Assembly (NCBI GenBank): GCA_047971485.1
Contig: JBKDZR010000072.1
Span: 1 to 64,000 of the forward strand
Length of the DNA stretch: 64,000 nt
Origin: JBKDZR01 sp047971485
GTDB taxonomy: Bacteria > Pseudomonadota > Alphaproteobacteria > Rhodobacterales > Rhodobacteraceae
Reading direction: 5' to 3'
Position numbers and translations under genes: made by a program. Shown here piece after piece: positions 16,496-26,155 of this stretch (positions within the stretch are counted from its first letter, which is position 1; each line of letters opens with the position of its first letter). The notes under the pieces were generated by a model. That model made no database searches and was not told where the DNA came from. It saw only the letters and a program-made list of their open reading frames with translations.

Positions 16496-17995
16496 TCAGC
16501 CCCCCAGTTGCGGATCGGTCCCGGCATGGGATCCCCACAGGCGCAGCAGATCAAACTGCATCCGCCGCGATCGGCGGGTCCAAAGGGCCGTCCCCGGCGG
16601 GTTGTCCTCCTGCCCCGGGGGGATTGCGGCGCGGCGTTCGGGATCGACGGTCTGAATCGCAAAGATCATCGGCGGGCCATTCTCCGGCTCCAGATACCCG
16701 CCAAGGCAGGACACGAAATTCAGCGTCCCCGTCTTCGCCGCCACCGTGATCGGCAACATCCGCCCCCCCGGATCCGCCAACCCGATATCGCGCAACAGGG
16801 GACGTAGCGGACCCGCCGCCCCCAGCCGCGCATAGGCCCCGCACAGATCCGCCGGCGTCGTGCGGCTGTCCCCCGACAAGCCCGAGTGATCCGCAAAATG
16901 GCTGTCGGCCATGCCCAGGGTATCGCCCGCCCAGGCCGTCATCTGATCAGCCGAGGCCGCCAGATCCACCGGCATACCCCCGGCGCGCACCGCACTGGCC
17001 GTCAGCCCCAGAACCTCGGCGGTCAGATTGGTGGAATGGCGCAGCATGCCCTGGGCAATCCGATGTAACGGTGCGCTGACCACCGTGGCCACAGCAGGCC
17101 CGGCCGGGTCCGTCCTGGCCTTTTCCGGTGCCGGCAAGTCCACCCCGGCAGACCCCGCCAGGGTGCGCAGCACATCCGCAGCATAGGCGCCACCATCGCG
17201 CACCGGCAACCACAGCGAACCGCCCACACCCAGCGCCCGCGCCGCCACAGACCACCTTTCCGTGCCAGTCTGAGAATCGGTTTCATGGATGAAGATCGGC
17301 TGGGCCCTGTCCGCAACCGTTGCCTCGATCACCGTCACCCCGGGTAAACGGCTGCCGGTTCGGGCATCCATCTCGGTCCTTACCCGACCCTCTGCGCGCC
17401 GCCAGGAGAAATGCCCCCGGTTGAAATTCAGGTTCAGCCCCGAACCCGAAGGGTTATAGCCCAAATGATCGGGCTGGCCGGGCTCGATCTCTGCGATATG
17501 GGGCAAGGCGCCGTCCCACCACAGGAAACGGCCCCCGACCTGGCGAATGCCAGCGGCCTGCATCCCGGCCACCAGTTCGGCCAACCCATCAGAATCCAGC
17601 GTCGGCGCCCCGCCACCGGCCAGCACAAGATCCCCGGCCAACCGCCCGTCGCGAATGGGGCCATGGGCAATCAGACGGGTGGCAAAGCGATGCCCCGCCC
17701 CCAGATGATCCAGCGCATAAGCCGCCGTGATCGACTTGGCGACACTGGCCGGGGGCAACGGCCTCTGCCCGTCACGGTCCAGCAGGATCCGCCCATCGCG
17801 CGCATCAATCAGGCGCAGGGCAACCGCACCGCTCAGCCCCGCTTCTGCGATGATCCGGTCGGTTTCCTGCGCCACGCTCAGCGCTTGCCCCGGCCCCTTG
17901 CGCGGCATCGGGCGGGGCGATGCCGCGATCTGCGCCTGAACCGGCACGGCCGTGGCGCTCAGCAGTCCCGACAAAACAACGCGCCGTGTCAGCAT
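16496..17995 (-). CDS. dacB: D-alanyl-D-alanine carboxypeptidase/endopeptidase (PBP4 type)
   Basis: This periplasmic peptidoglycan hydrolase of the S13 family has all three penicillin-binding motifs: SVAK (Ser84-Lys87), STN in HSTNLTAEVLG, and KTG in AAKTGTLNF. A twin-arginine-like N-terminus (MLTRRVVLSG) with a hydrophobic stretch ends near AQA, giving 499 residues. The ATG at 17995 is chosen because the signal starts there; codons up to 18028 are unrelated. It is convergent with the MarR gene and lies 46 bases after nadD. Confidence 0.93.
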   Translation of the reverse strand: MLTRRVVLSGLLSATAVPVQAQIAASPRPMPRKGPGQALSVAQETDRIIAEAGLSGAVALRLIDARDGRILLDRDGQRPLPPASVAKSITAAYALDHLGAGHRFATRLIAHGPIRDGRLAGDLVLAGGGAPTLDSDGLAELVAGMQAAGIRQVGGRFLWWDGALPHIAEIEPGQPDHLGYNPSGSGLNLNFNRGHFSWRRAEGRVRTEMDARTGSRLPGVTVIEATVADRAQPIFIHETDSQTGTERWSVAARALGVGGSLWLPVRDGGAYAADVLRTLAGSAGVDLPAPEKARTDPAGPAVATVVSAPLHRIAQGMLRHSTNLTAEVLGLTASAVRAGGMPVDLAASADQMTAWAGDTLGMADSHFADHSGLSGDSRTTPADLCGAYARLGAAGPLRPLLRDIGLADPGGRMLPITVAAKTGTLNFVSCLGGYLEPENGPPMIFAIQTVDPERRAAIPPGQEDNPPGTALWTRRSRRMQFDLLRLWGSHAGTDPQLGG

Positions 17996-18041
17996 GCCCC
18001 AATCACGTCCACAGCGCCCCCCCTGCAAGGGAAAGCTGCGG

Positions 18042-18644
18042 TCATTTCCGCCACCCGCCCTTGGCCCGAATGCGCGATGACGACAAATCGACCAAAGGCC
18101 CGGGCAGATAGCACCAGGCCGGCGGCACGGACCTGCCCAAAAGCTGTGCTTGATCGCCCCGCAGACGCGCCCTCCGGAACAAACGGGCGGCCCGTGTCAG
18201 GCGCGACGACAAGGGATCGCCCGGCCGCGCGATGATGCCGACGGGCACCTGGGCGAAAATCGCTGGCCACCGTTCCCAGCGATGGATCCCGGCCAGGTTG
18301 TCCGCCCCCATCAGCCAGGTAAACCGCACCCCAGGATAGTGCGCGATCAGCGCCTCGATCGTGGCGGCACTGAAGCGGGTGCCCAGATCGGCCTCGATCC
18401 CGGTCACCACCACCTGCGGCGACCGGATCAGCGCCCGGCACGCAGCAATCCGACGCGCCATCGGCGCAGGACCATGGGCTTTCAACGGGTTTCCCGGGGT
18501 TACCAGCCACCACACACGATCCAGCCCAAAGCCTTTGAGCGCCTGTTCCGTCAGATGGACATGACCGGCATGGGGTGGATCGAAGGACCCCCCCAACAAA
18601 CCGATACATTGCCCCTTGCGGGCGCTCGGAAAGCCCTGGCGCAT
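18042..18644 (-). CDS. nadD: Nicotinate-nucleotide adenylyltransferase
   Basis: NadD adenylates nicotinate mononucleotide in NAD synthesis. The 200-residue Rossmann-like protein has the nucleotidyltransferase motif GGSFDPPHAGHVHL (residues 18-31), the family's WWLVTPGNPLK and the C-terminal SSSRIR (the ISSTxxR equivalent). Size and layout are typical. In many bacteria nadD lies near proA and rsfS; here the neighbours are dacB and a Crp-type regulator gene. Confidence 0.95.
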   Translation of the reverse strand: MRQGFPSARKGQCIGLLGGSFDPPHAGHVHLTEQALKGFGLDRVWWLVTPGNPLKAHGPAPMARRIAACRALIRSPQVVVTGIEADLGTRFSAATIEALIAHYPGVRFTWLMGADNLAGIHRWERWPAIFAQVPVGIIARPGDPLSSRLTRAARLFRRARLRGDQAQLLGRSVPPAWCYLPGPLVDLSSSRIRAKGGWRK

Positions 18645-18784
18645 AAGCTGATCTCATCTCCGCCGGCTGCGGTTCCACAGTTTAACCATGCCCACACGAT
18701 GCCCGGCAAGGCAAAGAACGTCCTGAATTTATTCATTTCTTGCGGATCGGCCTCGGCAGCAGCCTCTGTCCCACTAACGCTGGA

Positions 18785-19459
18785 TCATAATCCGGCAACC
18801 AGAACCTCGATATCCTTCAGTGCGATCCGTTTCCGACCGCTCTCCAAAACCCCGCTTTTCGTCAGCCGCGACATGACCCGGCTGACAGCCTCGCGGTTCG
18901 CCCCGACATGTGAGGCGATCACCGAATGGCTGGGCGCCGGATCAATCACGGCGCCGGGCTCCAACGCCCCTTCTTCCATCGCCATGCGGACCAGCATCAG
19001 CCGCACCCGGGTTTCCACATCATGGACCACCAGTTCGAACACCCGGTCATTCAACCGCCGTGTCCGGTCGACCAAAAGATGCAGCAAATTGCGCGCAATC
19101 ATCGGACTAGCGTCGATCCAACGGTTGAAGGCCGGCCCGGACACCCGGCCAATCAAACATTCGGTGGCGGCCTGAACCGTCAGCGACCGGGGGCGCCCAT
19201 CCAGTGCCGCCATCTCGCCGAAGACGGAATTTTCAGCGATCGTCGCATAGGCGACCTCTTTTCCATCCTCGGCGATCAGCACGCCCACCAGATGACCGGA
19301 CATCACCAGAAACACATCCGATCCGCTTTCACCGCGATCGACAACGATATGGCCCTTTGGCACCCGGTGAACCTGTACATCCCGGGCCATATCCGTCAGA
19401 TCCGCTAACGGAACATCCCGAAAGATGGACAGTTTGCTGAACTGGCTGACATGCAGCAT
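18785..19459 (-). CDS. Crp/Fnr family transcriptional regulator
   Basis: The 224-residue protein has an N-terminal cyclic-nucleotide-binding-like barrel (FLVMSGHLVGVLIAEDGKE; NSVFGEMAAL) and a C-terminal HTH with SVIASHVGANREAVSRVMSRLTKSG. There is no N-terminal cysteine cluster, so it is not an FNR oxygen sensor. The barrel's phosphate-cassette region (FGEMAALDGRPRSLTV) resembles that of CRP, leaving cAMP or another small ligand possible. GGAGG precedes the chosen ATG. Targets are unknown. Confidence 0.88.
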   Translation of the reverse strand: MLHVSQFSKLSIFRDVPLADLTDMARDVQVHRVPKGHIVVDRGESGSDVFLVMSGHLVGVLIAEDGKEVAYATIAENSVFGEMAALDGRPRSLTVQAATECLIGRVSGPAFNRWIDASPMIARNLLHLLVDRTRRLNDRVFELVVHDVETRVRLMLVRMAMEEGALEPGAVIDPAPSHSVIASHVGANREAVSRVMSRLTKSGVLESGRKRIALKDIEVLVAGL

Positions 19460-19582
19460 GGGCGCCTCCGCTGTTGCTCGGCAGGATTGTCCCGAAGAGC
19501 GCACGAAACGGCAAGAGGAGAACGGATTTTTCTATGGGGGCATCCCCAAGATAACCTTCGGGGCTGTACAACGACGACCTGC

Positions 19583-20767
19583 CTAGCCGGGGGCATCCTC
19601 CACAATGCCACCCAAGATCTGGACGCGACTGTCATCCAGAACCAGCCTGTGGGTCAGCGATCCGTCGACTTCGTGGTGGACGCGCACCCGATGGGTCGGC
19701 GGTTCCTCCATCGCGATCATCGGCCAGACGCCGCCAGTGGCCTCGGCCCGGATCTGGGCAACTTCTGCCTCGGAAAATACCGCATGGCAGGTGACCTCCA
19801 GTTCGAAACCACCGGCAACCACAACCTCGGCAATACGTCGCGCCAGCCCGCCCTCGGGACCGAAAAAGTCTGACCAGCTCGCCCCGGCGGCCTCATCCCA
19901 AACCTCGGGATCATCACCAGACCGCCAAGCGCGTTCGATCTCGAATTCGTCCAACCAGGCCCCGGCACGGACCGGCAAGCGCGCGATCCCGTCGAACCGA
20001 CCCCGGACCGAAATGGGCGCGGCCAACGCCTTGCGATCCAGAAAACGCAATTCAGGACCTGAACGGGCATTGCGATTCCAGAAATACCGCTGTGGGGTGG
20101 CCTCACCGCATATCTGGCGCGCCCCCCCTGCAGCGGACTGCTCCGGATGACTCTCAAAACAGATCCGGACTGCCGCGCTACCGCGCAGGGCATGGCACGC
20201 ACAGTCATGCGCCACACCATATTTCGGCAACCGCATATGCCACCCCTTGGGGCCGACAAACGGCATGCTGTGCCGCGTCGAAGCATAAGCCGCCATGGCA
20301 TGATAAAGGGGATCACCGCTGCTGTTGGAGAACAGCTTTATCGCCCAGAGTGCCCGATCATGGGGCAGGTTGTTCTGCGCCCAGGCACGAAAAAGGGATT
20401 GATATTCACCGCCGCGCGGATCTGCGTTCCGGCAGGCGATCCAACTGGCATAGTGTTCCCCCAGCACGCTGCGCAGTCCAAAAGCCTGACGTGGCAACAG
20501 ATTATGCAACAGTGTCCCATAAGCCGCAGACCAAGTATCGCGATCATGACGCCGAAACCACAAACTGTCCCCAGCCGAGGGACGCATATCGCAGAACCGA
20601 TGAAAGCCACTGCCATCTTCCGTTCGCAGGCCGGCCGTTCCGAACCCGTAGATAAATCGAGATCCGCCCAGCCCAGTGGCCTGCATCACTGCATCACGCC
20701 ATTCCTTGGATAATACTGATAGACGATTGCCCCCCCGCACGCGGTCCGGCCCGACCATCTGCGACAT
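19583..20767 (-). CDS. Unrecognised 394-residue protein
   Basis: No family was recognised. The ATG at 20767 follows GGGGAAG, and the frame is intact to 19583. The sequence is rich in Trp, Arg and His, has scattered cysteines (CDMRP, HDCACHALRG, QICGEATP) and no transmembrane or signal segment, so it is probably cytosolic. The C-terminal third (RHRV-like VRVHHEVDGSLTHRLVL) looks like a compact beta-rich domain. It follows flgI on the same strand after 269 bases but is not clearly in the flagellar operon. It may be a structural or phage-derived protein; function is unknown. Confidence 0.6.
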   Translation of the reverse strand: MSQMVGPDRVRGGNRLSVLSKEWRDAVMQATGLGGSRFIYGFGTAGLRTEDGSGFHRFCDMRPSAGDSLWFRRHDRDTWSAAYGTLLHNLLPRQAFGLRSVLGEHYASWIACRNADPRGGEYQSLFRAWAQNNLPHDRALWAIKLFSNSSGDPLYHAMAAYASTRHSMPFVGPKGWHMRLPKYGVAHDCACHALRGSAAVRICFESHPEQSAAGGARQICGEATPQRYFWNRNARSGPELRFLDRKALAAPISVRGRFDGIARLPVRAGAWLDEFEIERAWRSGDDPEVWDEAAGASWSDFFGPEGGLARRIAEVVVAGGFELEVTCHAVFSEAEVAQIRAEATGGVWPMIAMEEPPTHRVRVHHEVDGSLTHRLVLDDSRVQILGGIVEDAPG

Positions 20768-21036
20768 TCCGCTTCCCCTTCCCCATGATGCGCCCAGCCC
20801 ACCCCCAAGCGACAGGTTGGAACCTAGGCTCTTATATCCAGACGGGGCCGTACGTGCCCCAAGACACAATGACCTGTAATTATCGGCGACCTGTCATTGT
20901 CGGCATCAGCGGGCAGCCTTTGTGAAAAAACCGCGCATCGGAAAATGGCGGTGCGGGCAAGGGCTATACCTCCTCCCCCCGCTGGAATGACATAGCGTAA
21001 ATATCGGACAGCCAAACAGCAAGCCTCACCCCACCC

Positions 21037-22134
21037 TCACCTGACAATGAAATCAGCGTGCAACGCCCCAGCCGCCTTGATGCTTTTCAAAATGTCGATC
21101 ATGTCCCGCGGCGAAACCCCCAGGGCGTTCAGCCCGGCGATCACCTCGGACAAAGATGTTCCATCCGGCACCTCGGCAAGACCCGTACCTTCCTCTTCCT
21201 GGATGTCTGCCCGGGTCCTTGGCACAACAACAGTGCCCCCTTCAGCGAATGGGTTGGGCTGTACCACAAGCGGTTCTTCCTGGACACGAAGCGTCAGGTT
21301 CCCTTGGGATACTGCCACCCTCGATATGCGCACCTCATCCCCCATGACAATGGTTCCCGACCTCTGGTCGATCACCACTTTCGCCTTGCGTTGCGGTTCA
21401 ACACGCAGGTTTTCAATTCGCGCCAGCGCACGCGCAGGCGATCCCGCCCCGGTCGCCCCGATGTCCAACCGAACCGTTCCCGCATCCATCGACTGGGCAA
21501 CGCTCCGCCCGTAAAGTGCATTGATTTCGTTCTCGATCAGCAGAGATGTCGTGAAATCAGGATTGCGCAACGCGAGACGAAGGGATTCCACATCCTGAAA
21601 GTTGAACTCGATCTCGCGCTCCACACGGGCCCCGCCCGGCAGGGTTCCCGCCGTCGGCACACCTTGTACCACAGTCGCCCCATCGCCGGATACCGATGCC
21701 CCCCCTGCGATAACAGTCCCTTGCGCAACAGCATAGATGTCTCCATCCGCGGCATTCAAAGGCGTCATGATGAGCGTCCCACCCAACAGGCTATTGGCAT
21801 CGCCAATCGCTGAAACGGTTACATCGATCCGGCTGCCCACCCGCGCAAAAGGTGGCAGTTCTGCCGTGACAAAGACAGCTGCGACGTTCTTGGGGCGAAA
21901 TTGTTCACCTGTGACATTCACCCCAAGCCGTTCGAGGATATTGGACATGATCTCTTCGGTGTAGGGCGCATTGCGTATGCCATCTCCTGTCCCGTTAAGC
22001 CCAACAACCAGCCCATAACCGACCAGATCATTTCCCCGAACCCCATCAAATTCGACAAGATCCTTCAGGCGTACTTCACTGGCCATGACCGATGACGCGC
22101 AAAACGCCAGGCAGATGATCAGCAGCCGGATCAT
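21037..22134 (-). CDS. flgI: Flagellar P-ring protein FlgI
   Basis: FlgI forms the periplasmic ring that supports the flagellar rod. The 365-residue protein has a cleavable signal (MIRLLIICLAFCASSVMA) and the family blocks DLVEFDGVRGNDLVGYGLVVGLNGTGDG, EQFRPKNVAAVFVTAELPPFA, and a C-terminal DGTSLSEVIAGLNALGVSPRDMIDILKSIKAAGALHA. Its ATG overlaps the flgL stop (ATGA), so it is translated with flgE-flgK-flgL. It is the last gene of the hook cluster seen here. Confidence 0.97.
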   Translation of the reverse strand: MIRLLIICLAFCASSVMASEVRLKDLVEFDGVRGNDLVGYGLVVGLNGTGDGIRNAPYTEEIMSNILERLGVNVTGEQFRPKNVAAVFVTAELPPFARVGSRIDVTVSAIGDANSLLGGTLIMTPLNAADGDIYAVAQGTVIAGGASVSGDGATVVQGVPTAGTLPGGARVEREIEFNFQDVESLRLALRNPDFTTSLLIENEINALYGRSVAQSMDAGTVRLDIGATGAGSPARALARIENLRVEPQRKAKVVIDQRSGTIVMGDEVRISRVAVSQGNLTLRVQEEPLVVQPNPFAEGGTVVVPRTRADIQEEEGTGLAEVPDGTSLSEVIAGLNALGVSPRDMIDILKSIKAAGALHADFIVR

Positions 22135-23138
22135 CTCAGCACCGACGCCAGAGACATGCCGGAAAGCCGTGCGGTCAGCGTATAGATCGTTTGTAGTTGC
22201 GCCTCGGCGTTCTGGATTTCAGTCACAGTTTCATAGGCATCGGCCCCAACCAACTTATCCAAGGCAAGGGTCAGCGCGGTCTTTCGGGCTGATCCCCGGG
22301 CTTCGGCCGTTTCGATCCGCGCCTCGACATTGCCGACCTTTGCCTGCAGGTCGACAACCCCAACAGCCGTCCCCATGAGGTCCTGACCGATCTCTGTGGC
22401 CAGGGCGGCAGCCTCGGTGAGATTGCCAGATAACAATCCGTCCTGCATCAGCGCAGCCACAGCGAAATTACGCACGGTGTGGCGCAATGCCGCGTCTTCG
22501 GCAGAGACATCGAAGGTGACCGCCTCATTGTCGGCAATCGTGACCGGCGCAAGGACATCCGTCGAGCCCAGGTAACCCGACGTCTCGAACCCACCACTGG
22601 CTGTGTAAAACCAAGTATCTACAGCAAGCAACACATCAGCCGCCGTCGTCGCCCCCGTCGTCGCCACTGTCAGATCCGCCATCATCGTCGCACTGTCGGC
22701 CAAAGCCGCACCCTGCGTCGCCGCACCAGAAAAAAGTGATCGACCACCGAAACTGCTGTTCAGGGCATTCACAACCATGGGAAACTGGTTGCCCGCCTTA
22801 TTGATCATGGCCGACAGGGCGAACCCGCTGCTATCTGACTGCGCCCCCAACAGTTCTGTCCCAGCCTCCGTGACAACCGTGCGGATCTCTTCGAGGACCG
22901 TCTGCTGTGCCGACGCAAAACTTGCCGCTTCATTCCGGGACTCCGCCTGGGCCGAAACCAAGCGCAAATCCCGCTCCAGCCCGGACCATGCTGCCGTATC
23001 ACCGCGCAGATGACGCCGCGGATCCGTGATACGGCCCGTCGTCAGTTCCTCATGCAAATCGGTCAGACGCGTTTTCAGATCCGCATTTCCACGCCGCAGG
23101 TAGAACCCCTGGGCCAGATCACCAAAGGATACCGTCAT
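22131..23138 (-). CDS. flgL: Flagellar hook-associated protein 3 (FlgL)
   Basis: FlgL joins the hook (via FlgK) to the filament. The 335 residues have the N-terminal flagellin-like helix (GDLAQGFYLRRGNADLKTRLTDLHEELTTG) and C-terminal coiled coil (TEIQNAEAQLQTIYTLTARL) that pair in the hook-associated junction. The ATG at 23138 is ten bases after GGAGG; a TTG at 23144 is closer to it and would add two residues. It is placed between flgK and flgI with tight overlaps. Confidence 0.93.
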   Translation of the reverse strand: MTVSFGDLAQGFYLRRGNADLKTRLTDLHEELTTGRITDPRRHLRGDTAAWSGLERDLRLVSAQAESRNEAASFASAQQTVLEEIRTVVTEAGTELLGAQSDSSGFALSAMINKAGNQFPMVVNALNSSFGGRSLFSGAATQGAALADSATMMADLTVATTGATTAADVLLAVDTWFYTASGGFETSGYLGSTDVLAPVTIADNEAVTFDVSAEDAALRHTVRNFAVAALMQDGLLSGNLTEAAALATEIGQDLMGTAVGVVDLQAKVGNVEARIETAEARGSARKTALTLALDKLVGADAYETVTEIQNAEAQLQTIYTLTARLSGMSLASVLR

Positions 23139-23140
23139 TG

Positions 23141-24595
23141 TCAAATCGCCTCCATAAGCCGATCAAGCATCGTTTCGACACTTTGAATGACCTGCGCATT
23201 TGCCGCGTAGGCCTGTTCAATCATCAGCAACCGCTGCATTTCCTGATCGGTATCGACACCATCACGCTGCAGCTTGAGCGTCAGCGCATCCGTGCGCGCC
23301 ATCACATTGGATTGCCGTGTCTCAACGCGGGCCAATTGCTGGTCGGCATGGGCCAGGCTTTCAAACAGTAAATCCGGCGCGCTGAGCACGCGTCCCGCCA
23401 TGCTGCCAGACATCACTGTCCGGGTATCGGTCAGCGCATTCCCCAGCAGGATCAAGCCCGCTGCTTGCCCCACATCACCGGGGGCCGCCGCGCCCAGACC
23501 ATCACGTATACGCCATGTCTCGGCACTGCCATCCGGATCGACCAGAGTATTCAGCGCCAAACGTGCGGAAAGCCCGGTTTCGTTTACCGGATTCAAGGCA
23601 AAACCCGCATCGGTAAACAGCCCCGCATCCCCCGGCGTCAGTGTTGGATCGGCGGTAGGAGACGCGAAACGTTCGATCAAATCCCGGGAAAAGGCATCAA
23701 GGTCAGCTTGTGCCGCAACGCCCAGCGTGTCGCGAATGGCCAGGTTTCCTGCCAAACGCCCCCCTGACAGCCCGTGATTGCTGCGGTTCAGGTCCACAGG
23801 CTGACCGTTGAACGTCAGCCCGGACAGGGTAGAGGCGCTGTAGGTCTGATAGGGGGTTACGACGGGGCTGGCGGTAAACCCGATCTCTGCCGCCGTGCCA
23901 TCCAGCAGCAGCGCCCCGCCCGTGGTGATCAGAGCAATCTGATCATTACTCCGGGGGAATTCCCGTACCGGAACAATCTGCGCCACCTGATCGACCAGCC
24001 GCTGACGTTCATCCAACAGACCTACGGCAAGATCACGATCGCCCTTGTATCGTGCAATATCGCCGTTCAGTTCATCCAGCCGCTGCAACGCGCTGTTCAG
24101 CGTTTCGACATCGGCTGCGATCGCTGCATCAGCTCGGGCCCGCTCGGACTGGATCGTCTTGGAAATCCGGCCGATCTTTTCGACCAGTTCATCCGCAGCC
24201 GAAACGACGGCCGTAAGCCGCCCGTCGGATTCAGGGCGTGACGAGGCCTCGACCAGGCTGCCTTCCAGTTCGGACAGCGCATCGGAAAGCGACGTGCCGT
24301 CCCCAGCCAAGCCCTGTGCCTCGGCCAGCCGATCAAGGAAGCCCGCCTGGGTCGCGTGTTCGGCCAAAGCCCCGGAACTTTGCCGCAAATCGTCCAGGAG
24401 CGCCTTGTCCACGTGCCGTTCGACCGAAACGATGCGCACCCCTTGGCCCCCATCGGCGGCGCTGGCCAATTCCAGCCCCCGCCGTCCGTACCCATCGGTT
24501 TGCGCATTGGCAACGTTGGCCGCCACCACCCCGGCACCACGCGATGCGGCAGTAAGCCCGGAAACAGCAGATGCGAGTGCACCGGAAAGTGACAT
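23141..24595 (-). CDS. flgK: Flagellar hook-associated protein 1 (FlgK)
   Basis: FlgK is the hook-side adaptor between hook and filament. The 484 residues begin MSLSGALASAVSGLTAASRGAGVVAANVANAQTDGYGR, the rod/hook N-terminal motif, and end with the matching C-terminal coil LLMIEQAYAANAQVIQSVETMLDRLM. The central domain (about 100-400) is variable and Asp/Ala-rich as usual. It lies between flgE (23 bases upstream) and flgL (overlapping) in one operon. Confidence 0.95.
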   Translation of the reverse strand: MSLSGALASAVSGLTAASRGAGVVAANVANAQTDGYGRRGLELASAADGGQGVRIVSVERHVDKALLDDLRQSSGALAEHATQAGFLDRLAEAQGLAGDGTSLSDALSELEGSLVEASSRPESDGRLTAVVSAADELVEKIGRISKTIQSERARADAAIAADVETLNSALQRLDELNGDIARYKGDRDLAVGLLDERQRLVDQVAQIVPVREFPRSNDQIALITTGGALLLDGTAAEIGFTASPVVTPYQTYSASTLSGLTFNGQPVDLNRSNHGLSGGRLAGNLAIRDTLGVAAQADLDAFSRDLIERFASPTADPTLTPGDAGLFTDAGFALNPVNETGLSARLALNTLVDPDGSAETWRIRDGLGAAAPGDVGQAAGLILLGNALTDTRTVMSGSMAGRVLSAPDLLFESLAHADQQLARVETRQSNVMARTDALTLKLQRDGVDTDQEMQRLLMIEQAYAANAQVIQSVETMLDRLMEAI

Positions 24596-24618
24596 GGCAA
24601 GTCCCTCCTTCTAACCGA

Positions 24619-25920
24619 TCAGCGTTTGATATTCGTGGTTTCCTGCAGCATCTCATCCACTGTCTGGATGACCTTTGCGTTGGATGCATAGGCGCGCTGG
24701 GTCTGGATCAGCCCGGTCAGTTCGCCGGCGACATCCGTTGCCGATTCTTCACGCGAATAGCCGACCACAGACCCAGTCGGTCCGCTTCCGGCATCCCACA
24801 GAAAGAAATTGCCGCTTTCCTTCGTGATTTGATAGGTCTGGTTGTCGAGCGTACGCAGCCCGTTCTGGTTGGCCACATCTGCCAGTGGCACCTGATACAG
24901 GGTACGCGAAATGCCGCTGTCGTACAGCGCGTTCACGAAACCGTTTTCATCGATTTCCACACCCACGACGGTCGACACCTCGGATCCGTTCTTGATCACC
25001 GGGATCGGAGCATAGGTATCGGAAAGCTGGCTCATCCCGCCGGGTTCACCCAGCATACCAATGGTGATCTCCATCGCGCCGCCGGGAACGTTGACGTTGA
25101 TCGCCCCGGTCAGCGGGTCATAGGCCCCACCGGTGATCGGCGTCACCGAGGCCAGCGTTCCGCCACTTGTCCAGGAATCGTTGAAGGCCATCGTGTAGCG
25201 CCCGACTTCAAGACCGGCCTGAGCGTTATCATTGATGATCATCGTCCATTCGTTCGAGGCCCCCGTGGCTGGCACGGTGGGCACGAATTCCATGCTGAGA
25301 GACTGAGCTTTGCCCAGGGAATCGAAATATTCGACCTGCAACGTCTCACTGGAGCCAAGCGAGGTCGATTCCGTCGACGTTGCCGGCAGGTTCACACCCA
25401 TCGTCATCCGCGTCGTCGGTTCGCCGGAAAGCTGGCTGGTGACCACCTGAACCGGCACCAGCCCGCTATCGGTATCCCGTGAATTAGGCGGGATGCTGCC
25501 ATCGGTATTGGCCTTCCAGCCCATCAGAACCAAACCGGCAGGGCTTTTCAGATAGCCGCTTTCATCGGGCCGGAACGATCCGGTCGTCGCCAGCATGAAC
25601 GGCAGATCCGTGCTGCCCGTCTTTACCGCCGCAGAGGTGGTAACCGGAATCATGCCCCGACCACGCACTGCAATGTCAGTGGCATTGTTTGTCGTGACCA
25701 GCGAGCCCCCCTCGGAAATCAGGCGCTGGGTCGTCACCCGGACCCCGCCTGCGGCGTAGGCGCCCGAACTATTGGGGTTCACCATGGAATGGAAATCCGC
25801 CTCGGCGCGCCGGTACCCGAAGGTCGAGGAGTTGGCGATGTTGTCCGAGATAGTACCCAGTCGACTGGCCTGGACCTGCAGGCCCATCACACCGGCGTTA
25901 AGCGAGGAGGAAATCGTCAT
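24619..25920 (-). CDS. flgE: Flagellar hook protein FlgE
   Basis: FlgE polymerises into the flexible hook. The 433-residue protein starts MTISSSLNAGVMGLQVQASRLGTISDNIANSSTFGYRRAEADFHSM, the rod/hook N-terminal domain, and ends with the matching ELTGLIQTQRAYASNAKVIQTVDEMLQETT helix. Between them are hook-type beta domains (MGVNLPATSTE; WTMIINDNA). ATG 25920 is the family start; upstream codons to 25956 are not conserved. It is the first gene of the hook-associated operon. Confidence 0.93.
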   Translation of the reverse strand: MTISSSLNAGVMGLQVQASRLGTISDNIANSSTFGYRRAEADFHSMVNPNSSGAYAAGGVRVTTQRLISEGGSLVTTNNATDIAVRGRGMIPVTTSAAVKTGSTDLPFMLATTGSFRPDESGYLKSPAGLVLMGWKANTDGSIPPNSRDTDSGLVPVQVVTSQLSGEPTTRMTMGVNLPATSTESTSLGSSETLQVEYFDSLGKAQSLSMEFVPTVPATGASNEWTMIINDNAQAGLEVGRYTMAFNDSWTSGGTLASVTPITGGAYDPLTGAINVNVPGGAMEITIGMLGEPGGMSQLSDTYAPIPVIKNGSEVSTVVGVEIDENGFVNALYDSGISRTLYQVPLADVANQNGLRTLDNQTYQITKESGNFFLWDAGSGPTGSVVGYSREESATDVAGELTGLIQTQRAYASNAKVIQTVDEMLQETTNIKR

Positions 25921-26054
25921 TTGTGCGCCTTTCTGCTTCAGCAAGCGATCTTTCACTGACCAGCCATAGGCGACGCCGCCTTAAGGGCGCTCTAACATCT
26001 AAAATTGAAAGTATTTAGGCGCCCGTCGCGTTCACCACATTCACGCAGCACGCG

Positions 26055-26070
26055 CTAACCATTTGATAAC
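26055..26070 (-). promoter_or_regulatory. Candidate CtrA-type binding site upstream of flgE
   Basis: On the minus strand the sequence reads TTAT-CAAATGG-TTAG. This matches the CtrA consensus TTAA-N7-TTAA in spacing and in six of eight defined bases. It lies about 135 bases upstream of flgE. CtrA controls flagellar genes in Rhodobacterales, so the position makes sense, but the match is imperfect. Confidence 0.4.
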
Positions 26071-26124
26071 GCATATTCAAAGCGTCCAAAAAATCAGAAC
26101 AAACTTCTGTCCGGGCATGCTCTG

Positions 26125-26155
26125 GCAAAAAAGAACCCGGGCATTTCGGCCCGGG
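26125..26155 (-). terminator. Rho-independent terminator of the response regulator gene
   Basis: On the minus strand CCCGGGC (26155-26149) pairs with GCCCGGG (26142-26136) around a six-base loop, followed by TTCTTTTTTG. This lies about 100 bases after the stop of the gene ending at 26257. The stem plus T-run is a classical intrinsic terminator and should separate the regulator from flgE. Confidence 0.85.
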
